From positions 1 to 64,000 of the forward strand of contig CAZCVI010000025.1 in NCBI GenBank assembly GCA_964502145.1: a DNA stretch of 64,000 nt, in the 5' to 3' direction. Positions 8,011-17,918 of this stretch are shown here, piece by piece. This stretch comes from CAZCVI01 sp964502145. GTDB taxonomy: Bacteria > Acidobacteriota > Aminicenantia > UBA2199. The translations under genes and the position numbers were made by a program. The notes beneath the pieces were generated by a model. It was not told where the DNA came from. It was given only the letters and a program-made list of their open reading frames with translations, and ran no database searches. Each line of letters begins with the position of its first letter. Within the stretch, counting starts at the first letter, position 1.

Positions 8011-10389
8011 ATGAGCGATAAAAAAATGGTTTGGTGCAACAGGGCGATCTTTATATTGATGTTTCAGTTGTTTATTTTATACCCATCCTTATGGGCAGAA
8101 GGAGCGTACAACGTGCGCCGAGTTGATTTACTTTCCAGGTATGGTTTGGCGGTGAATGGCGCTGGACCTTTACTGGTCAAAACGGATGAGACACGGAACC
8201 GCATTATCCTGGTCCATACAAATACCTCCGCGCTCACTATTATTGACGGCCAGAACCAGGGGGTTACCAATATTCCCTTCAAAACCCGTGTGCCGCAATA
8301 TTTAAAAAGCGAGGCGCTGACCATTGATTCCGCCACAGGCAACATTTATGTCATTGGCAATAAATGCCTGCACATTGTTTTTCCCCAGAAAAAAGACTCC
8401 ACCAGCATCAACACCACAGAACAATATGAAATGGTAGCGGTGGATGAAAAAACAGGGAATGCCTTCCTGGTAGGCCGGGGCAGTCAATATCTGGCCAAAG
8501 TAAACATGACCACCCATCATGTTACCCGGCTCAAATGGGTGGATTTCACCGAACCGATGGTGAATCTCAACCAAACCCCACCACCCCCGATCCGAAAAGT
8601 AGTATGCGACAGCACATTAAATCGACTGGCTGTCATTGACGGGTATACGTCCACACTTTACCTCTATTCAACCCGATCAGGTCAATTGATCGCTAAAAGA
8701 ATACTGCCCACCAAGGGCGGCAAACGCTGGCACTTGACCGGCTACAATTCAACCACCCACCACCTCTATCTGGTGATTGAAACAGAAAAACGGGAAGCCA
8801 TCAACGCACTAAAAATCGATCTGGTTCTCACCCAGGACACAGTGGTGGAACTCCCAGGGCTAACTGAACCGGTGGGAGTCACTTACAATCCCAAAAGAGA
8901 TGAAATCTATATTCCTTACGACAATCACCCGTCAGTTCACGTGGTCGATTTTAAACTCCTGCCAGAAAATGAAAAAACAGGCCGCCTGACTGAAATTAAA
9001 GTTCCCGCTTATGGCAATGATGCCACAGCTCTGGATGAGAACAATAACAGACTCTATGTCGCCAGTTGGGCATACGGGGAAGTGGCAGTCATCAATCTTA
9101 TTAGCCGCACCCTGAGCAAACGTATTCTTAATACTGGCATTATCCCCCACATGTTTAATATGACCTTCAACTCCCACACGGGCAAGTTATATATCCCGGT
9201 AGGAGCAAGTGCCGTGAACGGTTCTTTCGGAGCGGCCCTGGATGTACTGGACCCAGAAACGGAAAAGCTGGGGAAAATCCACACGGGCTGGGCACCAATC
9301 GCACTGGTAGAAGCACCGGAACATGATGGGTTTTATGTATTTAATTCCGAGGATGAAGCCGCACTGGTCAACGCAGATGGCACGGTTACTTATTATCCCC
9401 TACCCTGTCGTTTTATCAATCAAGCGATTCCTACCGGGAGCGGGAATATTTATGTCGCCTATGGCCCCCATCAATCCTATTGGCCAGTCGTGTATATCTG
9501 GGGTGCCAAAAACGGTATCCTCGGTTTCGACCCCAAGAATAAAACTTTCTATGACCGCCGTATCCCGCGGATGGCGCAGCAGATGGTACTGGATAAAAAC
9601 GGCGTCTGTTATGCCCTGCAAAACAATTGGGGCGATGAAAAACAGTTCCTCATCACCCTGCCCGATGAGGTGCGCCAACCGAACCTGGGACAGGACCAGA
9701 TTACATTTGAAGATAAAGTCATTCGCGAAACCACGCAACGACTCCTCAAATACGATGAAAAAAAACATTGGCTTTATATTGTCCGTGTCGGCGAAACCAA
9801 CCATGAACCAGGGATAATACAAATCTATGACCTAACAACCAAAAAAATCCTGTTTAAATCACCCGTGGGGTTAACCCCCGCAGACCTCGTATTCGATGAG
9901 ACTACCATTTATATTGCTAATTTTGATGATAATAACATCACCCTGATCGACAAAAACAACTTTTCCATCAAGAACATGGCTACCGATGCCAAACCCTTTA
10001 AACTGACCCAGTTAAACGGCACGCTGTACTGCCTCAACCATAATGGCAATACTCTCCAAGCTTTTGTCAATGGCACGAACACGGGAACTTGGCCAGTTCC
10101 GGGGCAACCTGCAAACCTCTTTGCCACGGACACTCGCTTGTTTATGACCAGCCACACCCCAGACGCTTTAACGATCCTCGTGTTTGAGCCGGATAAAAAA
10201 ACCATGACCACGATTCACAAGGAGTCCTACCCTTACGGCGAAACCACATTGGATACAGATAATACCTCGTTCTTCATGAGAGGGCAATTGGCAGATGGTA
10301 TTTTCCAGGCCAATCAACTAGCACGGGATAAGGAAGGTCGTATCTGGATCACCGACTACTTGGCTGGGAAAGTGTTTATTATCCGTTAG
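8011..10389 (+). CDS. secreted beta-propeller protein (YncE/NHL-like)
   Basis: This 792-residue protein has a signal peptide (hydrophobic residues 12-29, likely cleaved after LWA). Repeated beta-propeller strands follow, with motifs such as YVASWAYGEVAVINL, YIANFDDNNITLIDK and IWITDYLAGKVFII. These are typical of YVTN/YncE-like or NHL-like seven-bladed propellers; the length suggests two propellers. It probably binds a ligand or cell-surface polymer in the periplasm or outside. The ribosome site is AGGAGG. No catalytic motif is visible. It converges on the AraC-type gene 13 bp downstream. Confidence 0.7.
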   Translation: MSDKKMVWCNRAIFILMFQLFILYPSLWAEGAYNVRRVDLLSRYGLAVNGAGPLLVKTDETRNRIILVHTNTSALTIIDGQNQGVTNIPFKTRVPQYLKSEALTIDSATGNIYVIGNKCLHIVFPQKKDSTSINTTEQYEMVAVDEKTGNAFLVGRGSQYLAKVNMTTHHVTRLKWVDFTEPMVNLNQTPPPPIRKVVCDSTLNRLAVIDGYTSTLYLYSTRSGQLIAKRILPTKGGKRWHLTGYNSTTHHLYLVIETEKREAINALKIDLVLTQDTVVELPGLTEPVGVTYNPKRDEIYIPYDNHPSVHVVDFKLLPENEKTGRLTEIKVPAYGNDATALDENNNRLYVASWAYGEVAVINLISRTLSKRILNTGIIPHMFNMTFNSHTGKLYIPVGASAVNGSFGAALDVLDPETEKLGKIHTGWAPIALVEAPEHDGFYVFNSEDEAALVNADGTVTYYPLPCRFINQAIPTGSGNIYVAYGPHQSYWPVVYIWGAKNGILGFDPKNKTFYDRRIPRMAQQMVLDKNGVCYALQNNWGDEKQFLITLPDEVRQPNLGQDQITFEDKVIRETTQRLLKYDEKKHWLYIVRVGETNHEPGIIQIYDLTTKKILFKSPVGLTPADLVFDETTIYIANFDDNNITLIDKNNFSIKNMATDAKPFKLTQLNGTLYCLNHNGNTLQAFVNGTNTGTWPVPGQPANLFATDTRLFMTSHTPDALTILVFEPDKKTMTTIHKESYPYGETTLDTDNTSFFMRGQLADGIFQANQLARDKEGRIWITDYLAGKVFIIR

Positions 10390-10402
10390 CCGATCACAGC
10401 CA

Positions 10403-10756
10403 CTATTTGACCAGAGCCCGGTATTTGGCCGGCGTGGTGCCAAAATAGCGTTTAAAGATACGGATAAAATAGTCACAGCGGCAAAAGCCAATCTGACGCG
10501 ACACCTCTTTGATCGTGATATTAGAATCTTCTTTGAGCATAGAAGCAGCCCGGATAATCTTGATTTTAAAGATAAACTCTTCAATAGTAAAATCGTTCTC
10601 GGTGCGAAAGCTACGGGACAGATGCGAACGATTGACCTTTAAATAAGTAGCAATACTCTCCACGGTCAGAGTAGCCAGTTGATCGGTTTTTCTGGTTAAG
10701 ACGTATTCAACCACCCGGACGGAAAGACTCTTTTGATGCACTCGTTTTGTTGTCAT
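10403..10756 (-). CDS. AraC-type helix-turn-helix regulator, single domain
   Basis: The protein is 117 residues and consists almost entirely of the two helix-turn-helix motifs of the AraC family (LTVESIATYLKVNRSHLSR, then ITIKEVSRQIGFCRCDYFIR and FKRYFGTTPAKYR). There is no sugar-binding or sensory domain. I chose ATG at 10756 because the longer frame would start with TTG at 10807 without a ribosome site. It is divergent from the HDOD gene at 11029 and may act on that gene or on the propeller gene. Confidence 0.8.
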   Translation of the reverse strand: MTTKRVHQKSLSVRVVEYVLTRKTDQLATLTVESIATYLKVNRSHLSRSFRTENDFTIEEFIFKIKIIRAASMLKEDSNITIKEVSRQIGFCRCDYFIRIFKRYFGTTPAKYRALVK

Positions 10757-11028
10757 AATCAACCTGATGTCTTTATAAAAAATACTCCGCTTAATTTTTA
10801 GAGGCAAAGCAAAAACAATCCCTTTTTACTTTATCTCATGATCACACGATTCTAAACCTTATTGTAGCAAAACCCGCGGATTAACGCAACCATATAATCA
10901 CAAAATATGCTGCCCATAGAAGAAGAATTATTCGCGGAAAGCAATTGACTATTCCATTAAAAAGAGCTATCATAATTTTTAGATCAGAAATAAATATGCT
11001 GGACATTCTGGTTCACACCGAGGTAGTA

Positions 11029-11847
11029 ATGAATTTGAAGGAAGGTTTCGAGTTTATCGACAGGATCGAAGATTTATCTGCCATGCCTGCGATTGCAATG
11101 GATATTATGGGTATGCTCAATGATTCTTCCGCCAGTGTCAAAGCCATTGTCGATAAAGTACGGTTGGACCAGGCCATGGTTTCGTATATTCTCAAGCACT
11201 GTAACTCCGCATTTTACGGCGTCAAACAGGAAATAACATCCATAGCCAGAGCCATTAACCTCATCGGTTTCTCTAACCTGCGCTCTATACTGATGGCTTA
11301 CTTTTTACGGAACCTCTATCACCTGTCTGGGAAAAATCCCATCAAAGAGTACCTGTGGAAACATTCTATTGCCGTGGCTGTATTTTCCAAACACCTGGCG
11401 GAACGACTGAACCTGGACGCTGACGAATCCTACGTGGCCGGACTATTACACGATATCGGCAAAATGGTGCTCTATTTAGACGATTCTGAAGCCTATAAAA
11501 ACATTGTCGCCGAAGTGGAAACAGGAAAATCCGATTTCCTCAACGCGGAAAAAAAACTACTGCAATTCACCCACGTTGACACGGGCTACTTCCTCTTGGA
11601 AAAATGGAAATTCTCGCAAATTCTCAAGGATGTGGCCCTCTATCACCATGACCTCCATCTATTCATCGGTATCGACAAAATCATCGGTCTGGTATGCTTT
11701 GCCGATCAACTGGCCCACGTCTTCGTGGAAAAACGCTTCGATAACCTCGACCCCTTGATGGCCCAGTTTAACATAACGGAAAAACACCTCGACCAACTGG
11801 TGGAAAAATCCCTGGTTGAAATCGAAGAATTATATAAATTACTTTAA
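11029..11847 (+). CDS. HDOD domain signalling protein
   Basis: The 272-residue protein has an HDOD domain (about residues 10-200) with the conserved AGLLHDIGKMVL motif. HDOD proteins are HD-like output domains found in bacterial signalling. The usual HD-GYP phosphodiesterase signature is not evident. I chose ATG at 11029 because GAGGT lies 5-9 nt upstream; a longer frame from 10945 lacks a ribosome site. The gene stands alone, with no receiver domain attached. Confidence 0.82.
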   Translation: MNLKEGFEFIDRIEDLSAMPAIAMDIMGMLNDSSASVKAIVDKVRLDQAMVSYILKHCNSAFYGVKQEITSIARAINLIGFSNLRSILMAYFLRNLYHLSGKNPIKEYLWKHSIAVAVFSKHLAERLNLDADESYVAGLLHDIGKMVLYLDDSEAYKNIVAEVETGKSDFLNAEKKLLQFTHVDTGYFLLEKWKFSQILKDVALYHHDLHLFIGIDKIIGLVCFADQLAHVFVEKRFDNLDPLMAQFNITEKHLDQLVEKSLVEIEELYKLL

Positions 11848-11853
11848 AAATGC

Positions 11854-11882
11854 TTGACAAATAACCCTCAAAGCTATAGGAT
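11854..11882 (+). promoter_or_regulatory. sigma70-like promoter upstream of the DUF4412 gene
   Basis: TTGACA (11854-11859) and TAGGAT (11877-11882) are spaced by 17 bp, starting just after the HDOD stop codon. It would drive the gene at 11931. Confidence 0.55.
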
Positions 11883-11930
11883 ATCTTAATCAAAAATAAA
11901 AACACATTAAAGGAGTTAAAAGGAGTCATT

Positions 11931-12659
11931 ATGAAAAAATTAATAGTGGTAATCACACTCATGCTTATCTCGGTCATCCTCTTAAGGGCCGATGTTTACA
12001 TCAAAACCCAAACGCACACGCCCGCAATGGAAATGATGGGAAAAAAATTCCCCGAAAAGAATATGGTTTCAGAACAGTGGCTTGGCAACAACAAAATGGC
12101 CATGATCTCGGCGAGCCAAATCACGGTGATAGATTTGAGTATCAAAAAGGTTTTTTTTATCTACCACGACAAAAAATCCTATGTGGAAACCTCATTGCCC
12201 CTGGATATGTCCAAACTGCTCCCGGCAAATATAAAGGGTATGGCAGCGATGTTAAAAATGACGGTTAAAGTATCACCTACTGGTCAAACCAAAACGATCA
12301 ATGGTCGGAAATGTGACGGTTATAACATTGAGATGAAAACAGCCATGATGCCCATTAAATCCATTTCATGGGTGACCACGGATGTTCCTTTCGACTGGAA
12401 AGGCTACGCGGAAAAAATGTACGCCACAGCCCTCGCCGCTGTCATGCCATTCGTGGACGAGGCATCACTGGCCGAATTAAGAAAAATCCAAGGGATTCAG
12501 ATCGCCCAAGAATCGACAATGTCCATGATGGGAAACGAGATGAAAACCACTTCCGAGGTAGTAGAAATGATAGAAAAACCAGCTCCCGCTGGCCTCTACT
12601 CCGTACCTGCCGGTTATACAAAAATAGATAACCTGATAATGGCCATGGGTATGAAATAA
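11931..12659 (+). CDS. secreted DUF4412-like protein
   Basis: This 242-residue protein has a signal peptide (residues 1-20). The body matches the DUF4412 pattern, a LolA-like curved beta sheet: a reporter-like middle (NGRKCDGYNIEM) and a hydrophobic C-terminal strand ending in a VPAGYTK motif. It is Met-rich. DUF4412 proteins are periplasmic or surface proteins of unknown function. A strong ribosome site (AAAGGAG) precedes the ATG, and the gene has its own promoter. Confidence 0.7.
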   Translation: MKKLIVVITLMLISVILLRADVYIKTQTHTPAMEMMGKKFPEKNMVSEQWLGNNKMAMISASQITVIDLSIKKVFFIYHDKKSYVETSLPLDMSKLLPANIKGMAAMLKMTVKVSPTGQTKTINGRKCDGYNIEMKTAMMPIKSISWVTTDVPFDWKGYAEKMYATALAAVMPFVDEASLAELRKIQGIQIAQESTMSMMGNEMKTTSEVVEMIEKPAPAGLYSVPAGYTKIDNLIMAMGMK

Positions 12660-12701
12660 CCTGTTAGCCAATTTTGAAAATTCTTACGCTCTTATTATTT
12701 A

Positions 12702-14093
12702 CTAATGTTCGTGGATACTATTAAGGATTTTCTTAATAGTATCCAGAACATTCGCTGGCGAGATCAATTGCGTAGGATTAAAATTTTTCTTTTCATCCAA
12801 TTTCATAATACCTGAATACACCAGGAATTTAATAATCTGGTAGTGTTTATGGAGGGACGAGACATCCCGGGGTTCCACCACCTCTTCCTGGGGAGTAAAA
12901 TTGAGCATATACAGACCCGCTTTAGACTTTTCCAAGTACTTGATCAACGCGTTGATCGCCACGGCAAATTGCGCACGATCAATGCGGGGAAAACGATCAA
13001 AACTGTGATCGGGTCGCAAAGACAATATCTCCAAGGTACACAATTTGAGAATATACTCCTTGGCAAAAGAACCACCAATATCAGTGATAATGACCGGGGA
13101 GCGGGATTCCAAGTAAGAATTAAAATAATAACCAATTAATGCAGCTAACTCCTCGCGGTTAATGTTCTCTTTGAAAAAGATATTTTTAAACTTGACAGGC
13201 AGGTTGGAATCATAAAATTTCAACTTTAATTCTTTGATCTTATTGGCAAGCGTGACATCATCCGGTTTAAACTGTTGGATTTTAGTATAGATCAACGCCG
13301 CATCGTCATATTTGGCCAATTTTTCATAAACCTCCCCCAAACGAGTTAGAAGCGCTATATTACCGGGGGTTTGCTCCAATACCATTTCATAATACTTGGC
13401 CGCAGGCAAAAACTGCTGTTTGCTGTACAACACGTCTGCCAACTGCATTTTGATCTCCACATTATCGGGTGCATATTGAACAGCCTGGGTTAAGGCATCA
13501 ATATAAGCCGACGTTTCATTCTTGCTCCGGTACAACTCGGCCTGCTTCAAATAATGCTGCGTCTGGGTAGACTTGATAAAATCATAACGAACTCGAATCC
13601 ACGCATGTTGGGGGTAAGTCGCACGTAACCTGGAATAAATCAAGTAGGCTTTTTCCAAGTCGTTCATTGTCTCATGCATGGCAGCCAAACCCAATTGAGC
13701 ATAAAGATTCTCGGGGTTCAGACCCAGTGCTTTTTCAAAATTTTTCTGGGCAATCGCATATTTTTGCTGGGCCAGATACACAAACCCATAACCCACAAAC
13801 AAACGCTCATCTTTGGCACTGCTCTTCTGAAAATAAGACAGCGCTTCTTCTGGCTTTCCCGCCTTTAACTTCTTCCACCCCGCCTCGTACTGGGAGTCAT
13901 TGAACTGGGTGCGATCAAGATCAGGAATAAGCAGATCGGTATGCACCCGTTCCACACCACCACAGCCGATTAATCCCAGGATTCCGAGCACCATCAGCAC
14001 TGTTAACAGGGATTTAATGGCTGACTTGGCCACTATTTTTTCAAGTATACGTTTTCCTATTCTATGCGTTTCACTATGCCTATCGGTTATCAT
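12702..14093 (-). CDS. TPR-repeat lipoprotein
   Basis: This 463-residue protein has an N-terminal hydrophobic segment with lipobox LIGC (Cys44), then TPR repeats over about 65-290 (for example GLNPENLYAQLGLAAMHETM and ALLTRLGEVYEKLAKYDDAA). The C-terminal part, about 300-460, resembles an S-layer-homology-like or helical domain; I do not recognise it firmly. It is probably an outer or inner membrane anchored scaffold. GGAGG lies about 9 nt before the ATG. Confidence 0.78.
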   Translation of the reverse strand: MITDRHSETHRIGKRILEKIVAKSAIKSLLTVLMVLGILGLIGCGGVERVHTDLLIPDLDRTQFNDSQYEAGWKKLKAGKPEEALSYFQKSSAKDERLFVGYGFVYLAQQKYAIAQKNFEKALGLNPENLYAQLGLAAMHETMNDLEKAYLIYSRLRATYPQHAWIRVRYDFIKSTQTQHYLKQAELYRSKNETSAYIDALTQAVQYAPDNVEIKMQLADVLYSKQQFLPAAKYYEMVLEQTPGNIALLTRLGEVYEKLAKYDDAALIYTKIQQFKPDDVTLANKIKELKLKFYDSNLPVKFKNIFFKENINREELAALIGYYFNSYLESRSPVIITDIGGSFAKEYILKLCTLEILSLRPDHSFDRFPRIDRAQFAVAINALIKYLEKSKAGLYMLNFTPQEEVVEPRDVSSLHKHYQIIKFLVYSGIMKLDEKKNFNPTQLISPANVLDTIKKILNSIHEH

Positions 14094-14170
14094 TTCACGT
14101 AACCTCCATATTTTTCCTTAAATTTTACCATGTTTTCAGCGGAACTCAAAATTTCCAATTCTTCCATTGT

Positions 14171-15100
14171 CTAAAATAACGGGTCCGCCAATTTATTCAC
14201 CACGAAGGATGCAATTTGCTCTATCTGTTCAGGATTGAACCAGACAATGTCCTTTTCCTGCCTAAACCAGGATAATTGTCGTTTGGCAAAATTGCGGGAA
14301 TGCTGCTTGATTTGCTGGGCAGTCTCACCAAAACAAATCGTGTTATCTTCCATGTACAGCAACATCTCCTTATAACCCAGAGATTTAAAGGCCGGACAGG
14401 AAGGCGCGTATTTTTTCTGCAATCGTTGCACCTCTTCCAGCAAGCCCCGGCGAATCATATCGTCTACCCGTGTTTCAATGCGCCGGTACAATAATTCCCG
14501 GTCCATATCCAGACCGATTCTTATAAATTCATATTCAAAAAAAGGCGAGCGTGTTTGTTTGAAAATTTCCGAGGGTGGGGCGCCGTTATTGTAATAAATT
14601 TCCAGTGCCCGAATAATCCGCACCGCATCATTTTGCCCCACTTTTGAAGCATACAGCGGGTCCACCTGCTGCAATTTTTTAAATAGTCCAGCCAACCCGC
14701 GCCGTGCCGCGATATGCTTCAAGCGCTCCCGCGACACGCGCTTCTCCTCATTCTCAGGAAAGATTCCCGTTATCATAGTCTTTAAATACAACGCCGTACC
14801 CCCGCACACAATCGGTACCTTGCCCCGTGAGCGAATATCCTCCGCCACTGCAAAAGACCGCTCTAAAAACATGGAAGCATTAAACTGGGAACAATCGGAT
14901 AAAATATCAATCAAATAATGGGGAATATTTTGACGCTCGGACAGACTCAACTTGTCAGTGCCAATATTAAAATCCGTGTACACTTGCACAGAATCGGCAG
15001 AGATGATCTCCCCGCCAATCCGCTTGGCCAACGCAATGGAAACCCGGCTTTTTCCTACCCCGGTAGGCCCCAGAACCTGGATGATTTTCTTATTTCCCAT
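14171..15100 (-). CDS. miaA: tRNA dimethylallyltransferase
   Basis: The 309-residue protein has the MiaA P-loop GPTGVGKSRVSIALA and the adjacent ADSVQVY motif that binds the dimethylallyl donor. It transfers an isopentenyl group from dimethylallyl diphosphate to A37 of tRNAs reading UNN codons. The length and the conserved middle region (FKSLGYKEM) match the family. The ribosome site is AGGTGG. It is followed, in the same direction, by the TPR lipoprotein gene. Confidence 0.95.
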   Translation of the reverse strand: MGNKKIIQVLGPTGVGKSRVSIALAKRIGGEIISADSVQVYTDFNIGTDKLSLSERQNIPHYLIDILSDCSQFNASMFLERSFAVAEDIRSRGKVPIVCGGTALYLKTMITGIFPENEEKRVSRERLKHIAARRGLAGLFKKLQQVDPLYASKVGQNDAVRIIRALEIYYNNGAPPSEIFKQTRSPFFEYEFIRIGLDMDRELLYRRIETRVDDMIRRGLLEEVQRLQKKYAPSCPAFKSLGYKEMLLYMEDNTICFGETAQQIKQHSRNFAKRQLSWFRQEKDIVWFNPEQIEQIASFVVNKLADPLF

Positions 15101-15240
15101 CTATATCCACCTATCATTTATTTATGAGCAGAAAAAATAATTAAAAAACATTATATATTAAAGCTATATATAAACATTATATATAAAATACAGCACCATA
15201 AAAAACAGGAACAAAAAAAACACCTGCTTCTTTAAAAGAA

Positions 15241-16389
15241 TCAATTCCCGATCCCGTTGAGCCATTTCAAAACCTGTTGTTCGCTTTCCACTCCCAGATG
15301 CTTTTTTACCGCATAAATCTCAGTATACAGAATTTCTTCCAAGCCCCGTAAAAAGTCGCGGATATGCTCATTAAAATCATGGTACCAGACCGCTTTTAAA
15401 AACAACTCCTCGTTGATGCTGCCATCGCCATTAAAATGAATCTTGTGGAAATAGGGCGGCAGATTTTCCATGATATCTTCCACTGCCTTCAGAATTAACG
15501 AGAGCGCAATCGGTCCAATCTCTTTTAACATCACCTTGTAAATCAATTCGTACTTCAAATTATAATACCGCAAGGCTTCTTCAAAAGAGGTAAACGAACT
15601 AAGGCGCGAGGTACTTGCCTCAATTTCCGGCGCGGTATCCGACTTTTCCAAGCATTTTTCAGTAGCGATAATTTCCAACACCAGGAAAAAATAGAGGAGT
15701 CTGAGCGTATCCAGTTCCAGTAATTCACTCCAGCGCAAAATATCGCCAAGGCGCGGTTCCCGCTTCACAAGATCAAATACATGAATTTCATAGGGTTTTA
15801 AATTCAATTGGGCGATAGTCTTGGTATTGTACAGATATAAATTTTTAATATTGGCGAATTTTTGGATTAGAAATGCCTTGGATTTGAAATTGCGTATCCC
15901 TTCCAACAATACCGCCAAGATATCCAGGTCCAGGATAATATTTTCCACATCCCGTTCCGGGTGCAACAGGATACGGTAAACACCAGATTTGATACCGAAA
16001 AAAGAAGCGACAATACTCTTTAAATGATTGGGCACCCAGGTCCAGATTTGATCGTAATGAAAATACCCCAATTCAATCAACGCACGACCAAACCGCTTGT
16101 TCTGTTCCTGCATATATTGACTGGTCCGTTTGAAAATCTCCTCGTCAATCTGTTTGCGCTTCAGCAGGAAATTACCAAACGCATCGGCTTTTAACGTGGA
16201 GGAAGCAAACACAATCTTCCCATCTTCAATAAACAACCGTTTTTCATAACCCCGGGCCTCCACCACCAGTATACAGGAAATGGCTTCCTTGTATAAATGA
16301 TAGAGAATAGGGAAAATCTCGCCCTCGCAGAGCTCACCTTCCAGGGAAAAATGATAATTCAGCTCTTCTGTCAATAATTCTTCCGTCAT
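15241..16389 (-). CDS. DUF4388 domain protein
   Basis: This 382-residue soluble protein starts with a DUF4388 domain (about residues 12-160, motif RLFIEDGKIVFASS followed by the second conserved helix region). DUF4388 domains are often found in PatA-like signalling and gliding-motility proteins. The C-terminal 220 residues are helical and unrecognised. Its ATG overlaps the purF stop codon as TGATG, so it is translationally coupled to purF. Confidence 0.75.
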   Translation of the reverse strand: MTEELLTEELNYHFSLEGELCEGEIFPILYHLYKEAISCILVVEARGYEKRLFIEDGKIVFASSTLKADAFGNFLLKRKQIDEEIFKRTSQYMQEQNKRFGRALIELGYFHYDQIWTWVPNHLKSIVASFFGIKSGVYRILLHPERDVENIILDLDILAVLLEGIRNFKSKAFLIQKFANIKNLYLYNTKTIAQLNLKPYEIHVFDLVKREPRLGDILRWSELLELDTLRLLYFFLVLEIIATEKCLEKSDTAPEIEASTSRLSSFTSFEEALRYYNLKYELIYKVMLKEIGPIALSLILKAVEDIMENLPPYFHKIHFNGDGSINEELFLKAVWYHDFNEHIRDFLRGLEEILYTEIYAVKKHLGVESEQQVLKWLNGIGN

Positions 16390-17858
16390 CAGCTTTCCCT
16401 GTTATTCTGTTTGGCCTGGTTGTTATCTCTTTCGGCTTCGATCTGCGCCAGCATCGCCGCACAGACATCGCCAGTAGGATATTTCCCATTAAAACAAGCC
16501 TTGCAAAAAGATTGGATCCTGGGATTCTGTTTTTTAACCGCCGCTTCCATCTCCTTTATATCCTGGTATATAACAAAATCAGCGCCGATTTTAACGGCAA
16601 TTTGTGCCGCTGTAGAATCCTTGGCGATAAATTCCCCCTTGGTCTGCATATCAATCCCATACACACAGGGATTGGTCAGGGGAGCGGAATAGGAGGCAAA
16701 ATAGATTTTTTCCGCACCCGTATTACGAACCATCTGGATAATAGAGCGGGAAGTATTGCCCCGGACAATCGAATCATCCACCAGTAAAATCTTTTTCCCC
16801 TTGAATACATTCACAATCGGATGTAATTTGTGGCGAATAGATTTTTGGCGCATTTGATCGCCGGGCATGATAAAGGTTCTGCCAATATACCTGTTCTTAA
16901 CCAGGCCCTCGGAATAATCCAGCTTTAACATCCTGGCAATTTCAATGGCCGCAGTACGGGCGGAATCGGGAACAGGCACCACCACATCAATCTCCAATCC
17001 AGACTCTTTGATTCGTTTCGCCAGTCGTCGCCCCAGTTCCACGCGGGCCTGGGACACATTGATACCGTTCAAGAAAGAATCGGGCCGGGCAAAATAAATA
17101 TATTCAAATATACAGGGCCGGAAGGGTTTTTTCATGATGCGCTTGCGAAACACCTGTTTCTTCTCATTGATAAAAATAGCACCACCAGCTTCCAGGTCTT
17201 CCTGATCATTAAAACCCATCACGTCCAATGCCACACTCTCCGAGGCAAACGCAAAGGCAGGGACAAGAGTATCCGTTTTGATGCCAAACAACAGGGGCCG
17301 GAGTCCAAACGGATCGCGGAACCCGACCATGCCGATACCGGCAATATGTAACACCACCGAATAACTGCCCTTGACCCGGCTATAGACATACCGGATCGCG
17401 CTGAATATTACTTCCGGTGTGATCTCATTGTTCTTATGGCGCTCGATGTATTCGGCAAAGATGTTTAGAATCAGTTCCACATCGCAATTGGAGTTGATCA
17501 TTTTCCTGGAGGTCTCATACAACTCTTTTTTTAATTGCTGGAAATTGGTCACATTGCCATTATGGGCTCCCGCAATACCAAAGGGATAATTCAGCCAGAA
17601 AGGCTGGGCATCTTCCACCGAGCCCTCCCCTACCGTGGGATACCGGGTATGACCGATACCGACAAAACCTTTCAAGCGTTTTATATTATGTTCATCAAAA
17701 ATGTCCTGGATCAGTCCATTTCCTTTTTTCAGATGGTATTTCCCGTCGAACGTTAAAATCCCGGCAGAATCCTGGCCCCGGTGCTGAATGGTCAGCATTG
17801 CATCGTACATTTTCACGATGACTTCTTCACTGTCGAATATTCCTAGTACTCCACACAT
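16389..17858 (-). CDS. purF: amidophosphoribosyltransferase
   Basis: The 489-residue protein begins MCGVLGIF, with the nucleophile Cys2 of the Ntn glutaminase. The PRPP-binding motif is ILLVDDSIVRGNTSRSI. Cysteines at the positions used by the Fe-S-containing Bacillus-type enzymes (RPCIFEYI, NPCVYG and the C-terminal CKACFNGKYP) suggest a 4Fe-4S form with a short propeptide absent. It catalyses the first committed step of purine synthesis, forming phosphoribosylamine from PRPP and glutamine. A good promoter lies just upstream. Confidence 0.95.
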   Translation of the reverse strand: MCGVLGIFDSEEVIVKMYDAMLTIQHRGQDSAGILTFDGKYHLKKGNGLIQDIFDEHNIKRLKGFVGIGHTRYPTVGEGSVEDAQPFWLNYPFGIAGAHNGNVTNFQQLKKELYETSRKMINSNCDVELILNIFAEYIERHKNNEITPEVIFSAIRYVYSRVKGSYSVVLHIAGIGMVGFRDPFGLRPLLFGIKTDTLVPAFAFASESVALDVMGFNDQEDLEAGGAIFINEKKQVFRKRIMKKPFRPCIFEYIYFARPDSFLNGINVSQARVELGRRLAKRIKESGLEIDVVVPVPDSARTAAIEIARMLKLDYSEGLVKNRYIGRTFIMPGDQMRQKSIRHKLHPIVNVFKGKKILLVDDSIVRGNTSRSIIQMVRNTGAEKIYFASYSAPLTNPCVYGIDMQTKGEFIAKDSTAAQIAVKIGADFVIYQDIKEMEAAVKKQNPRIQSFCKACFNGKYPTGDVCAAMLAQIEAERDNNQAKQNNRES

Positions 17859-17889
17859 AATTTTCTCACCTTCATTGGATTTACTCTAT

Positions 17890-17918
17890 TTTATAACGTG
17901 AAATGAGGTAAAAGTCAA
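17890..17918 (-). promoter_or_regulatory. sigma70-like promoter of purF operon
   Basis: On the minus strand TTGACT (17913-17918) and TATAAA (17890-17895) are separated by 17 bp. The boxes lie about 32 bp upstream of the purF ATG. No PurR-like palindrome was evident. Confidence 0.6.
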
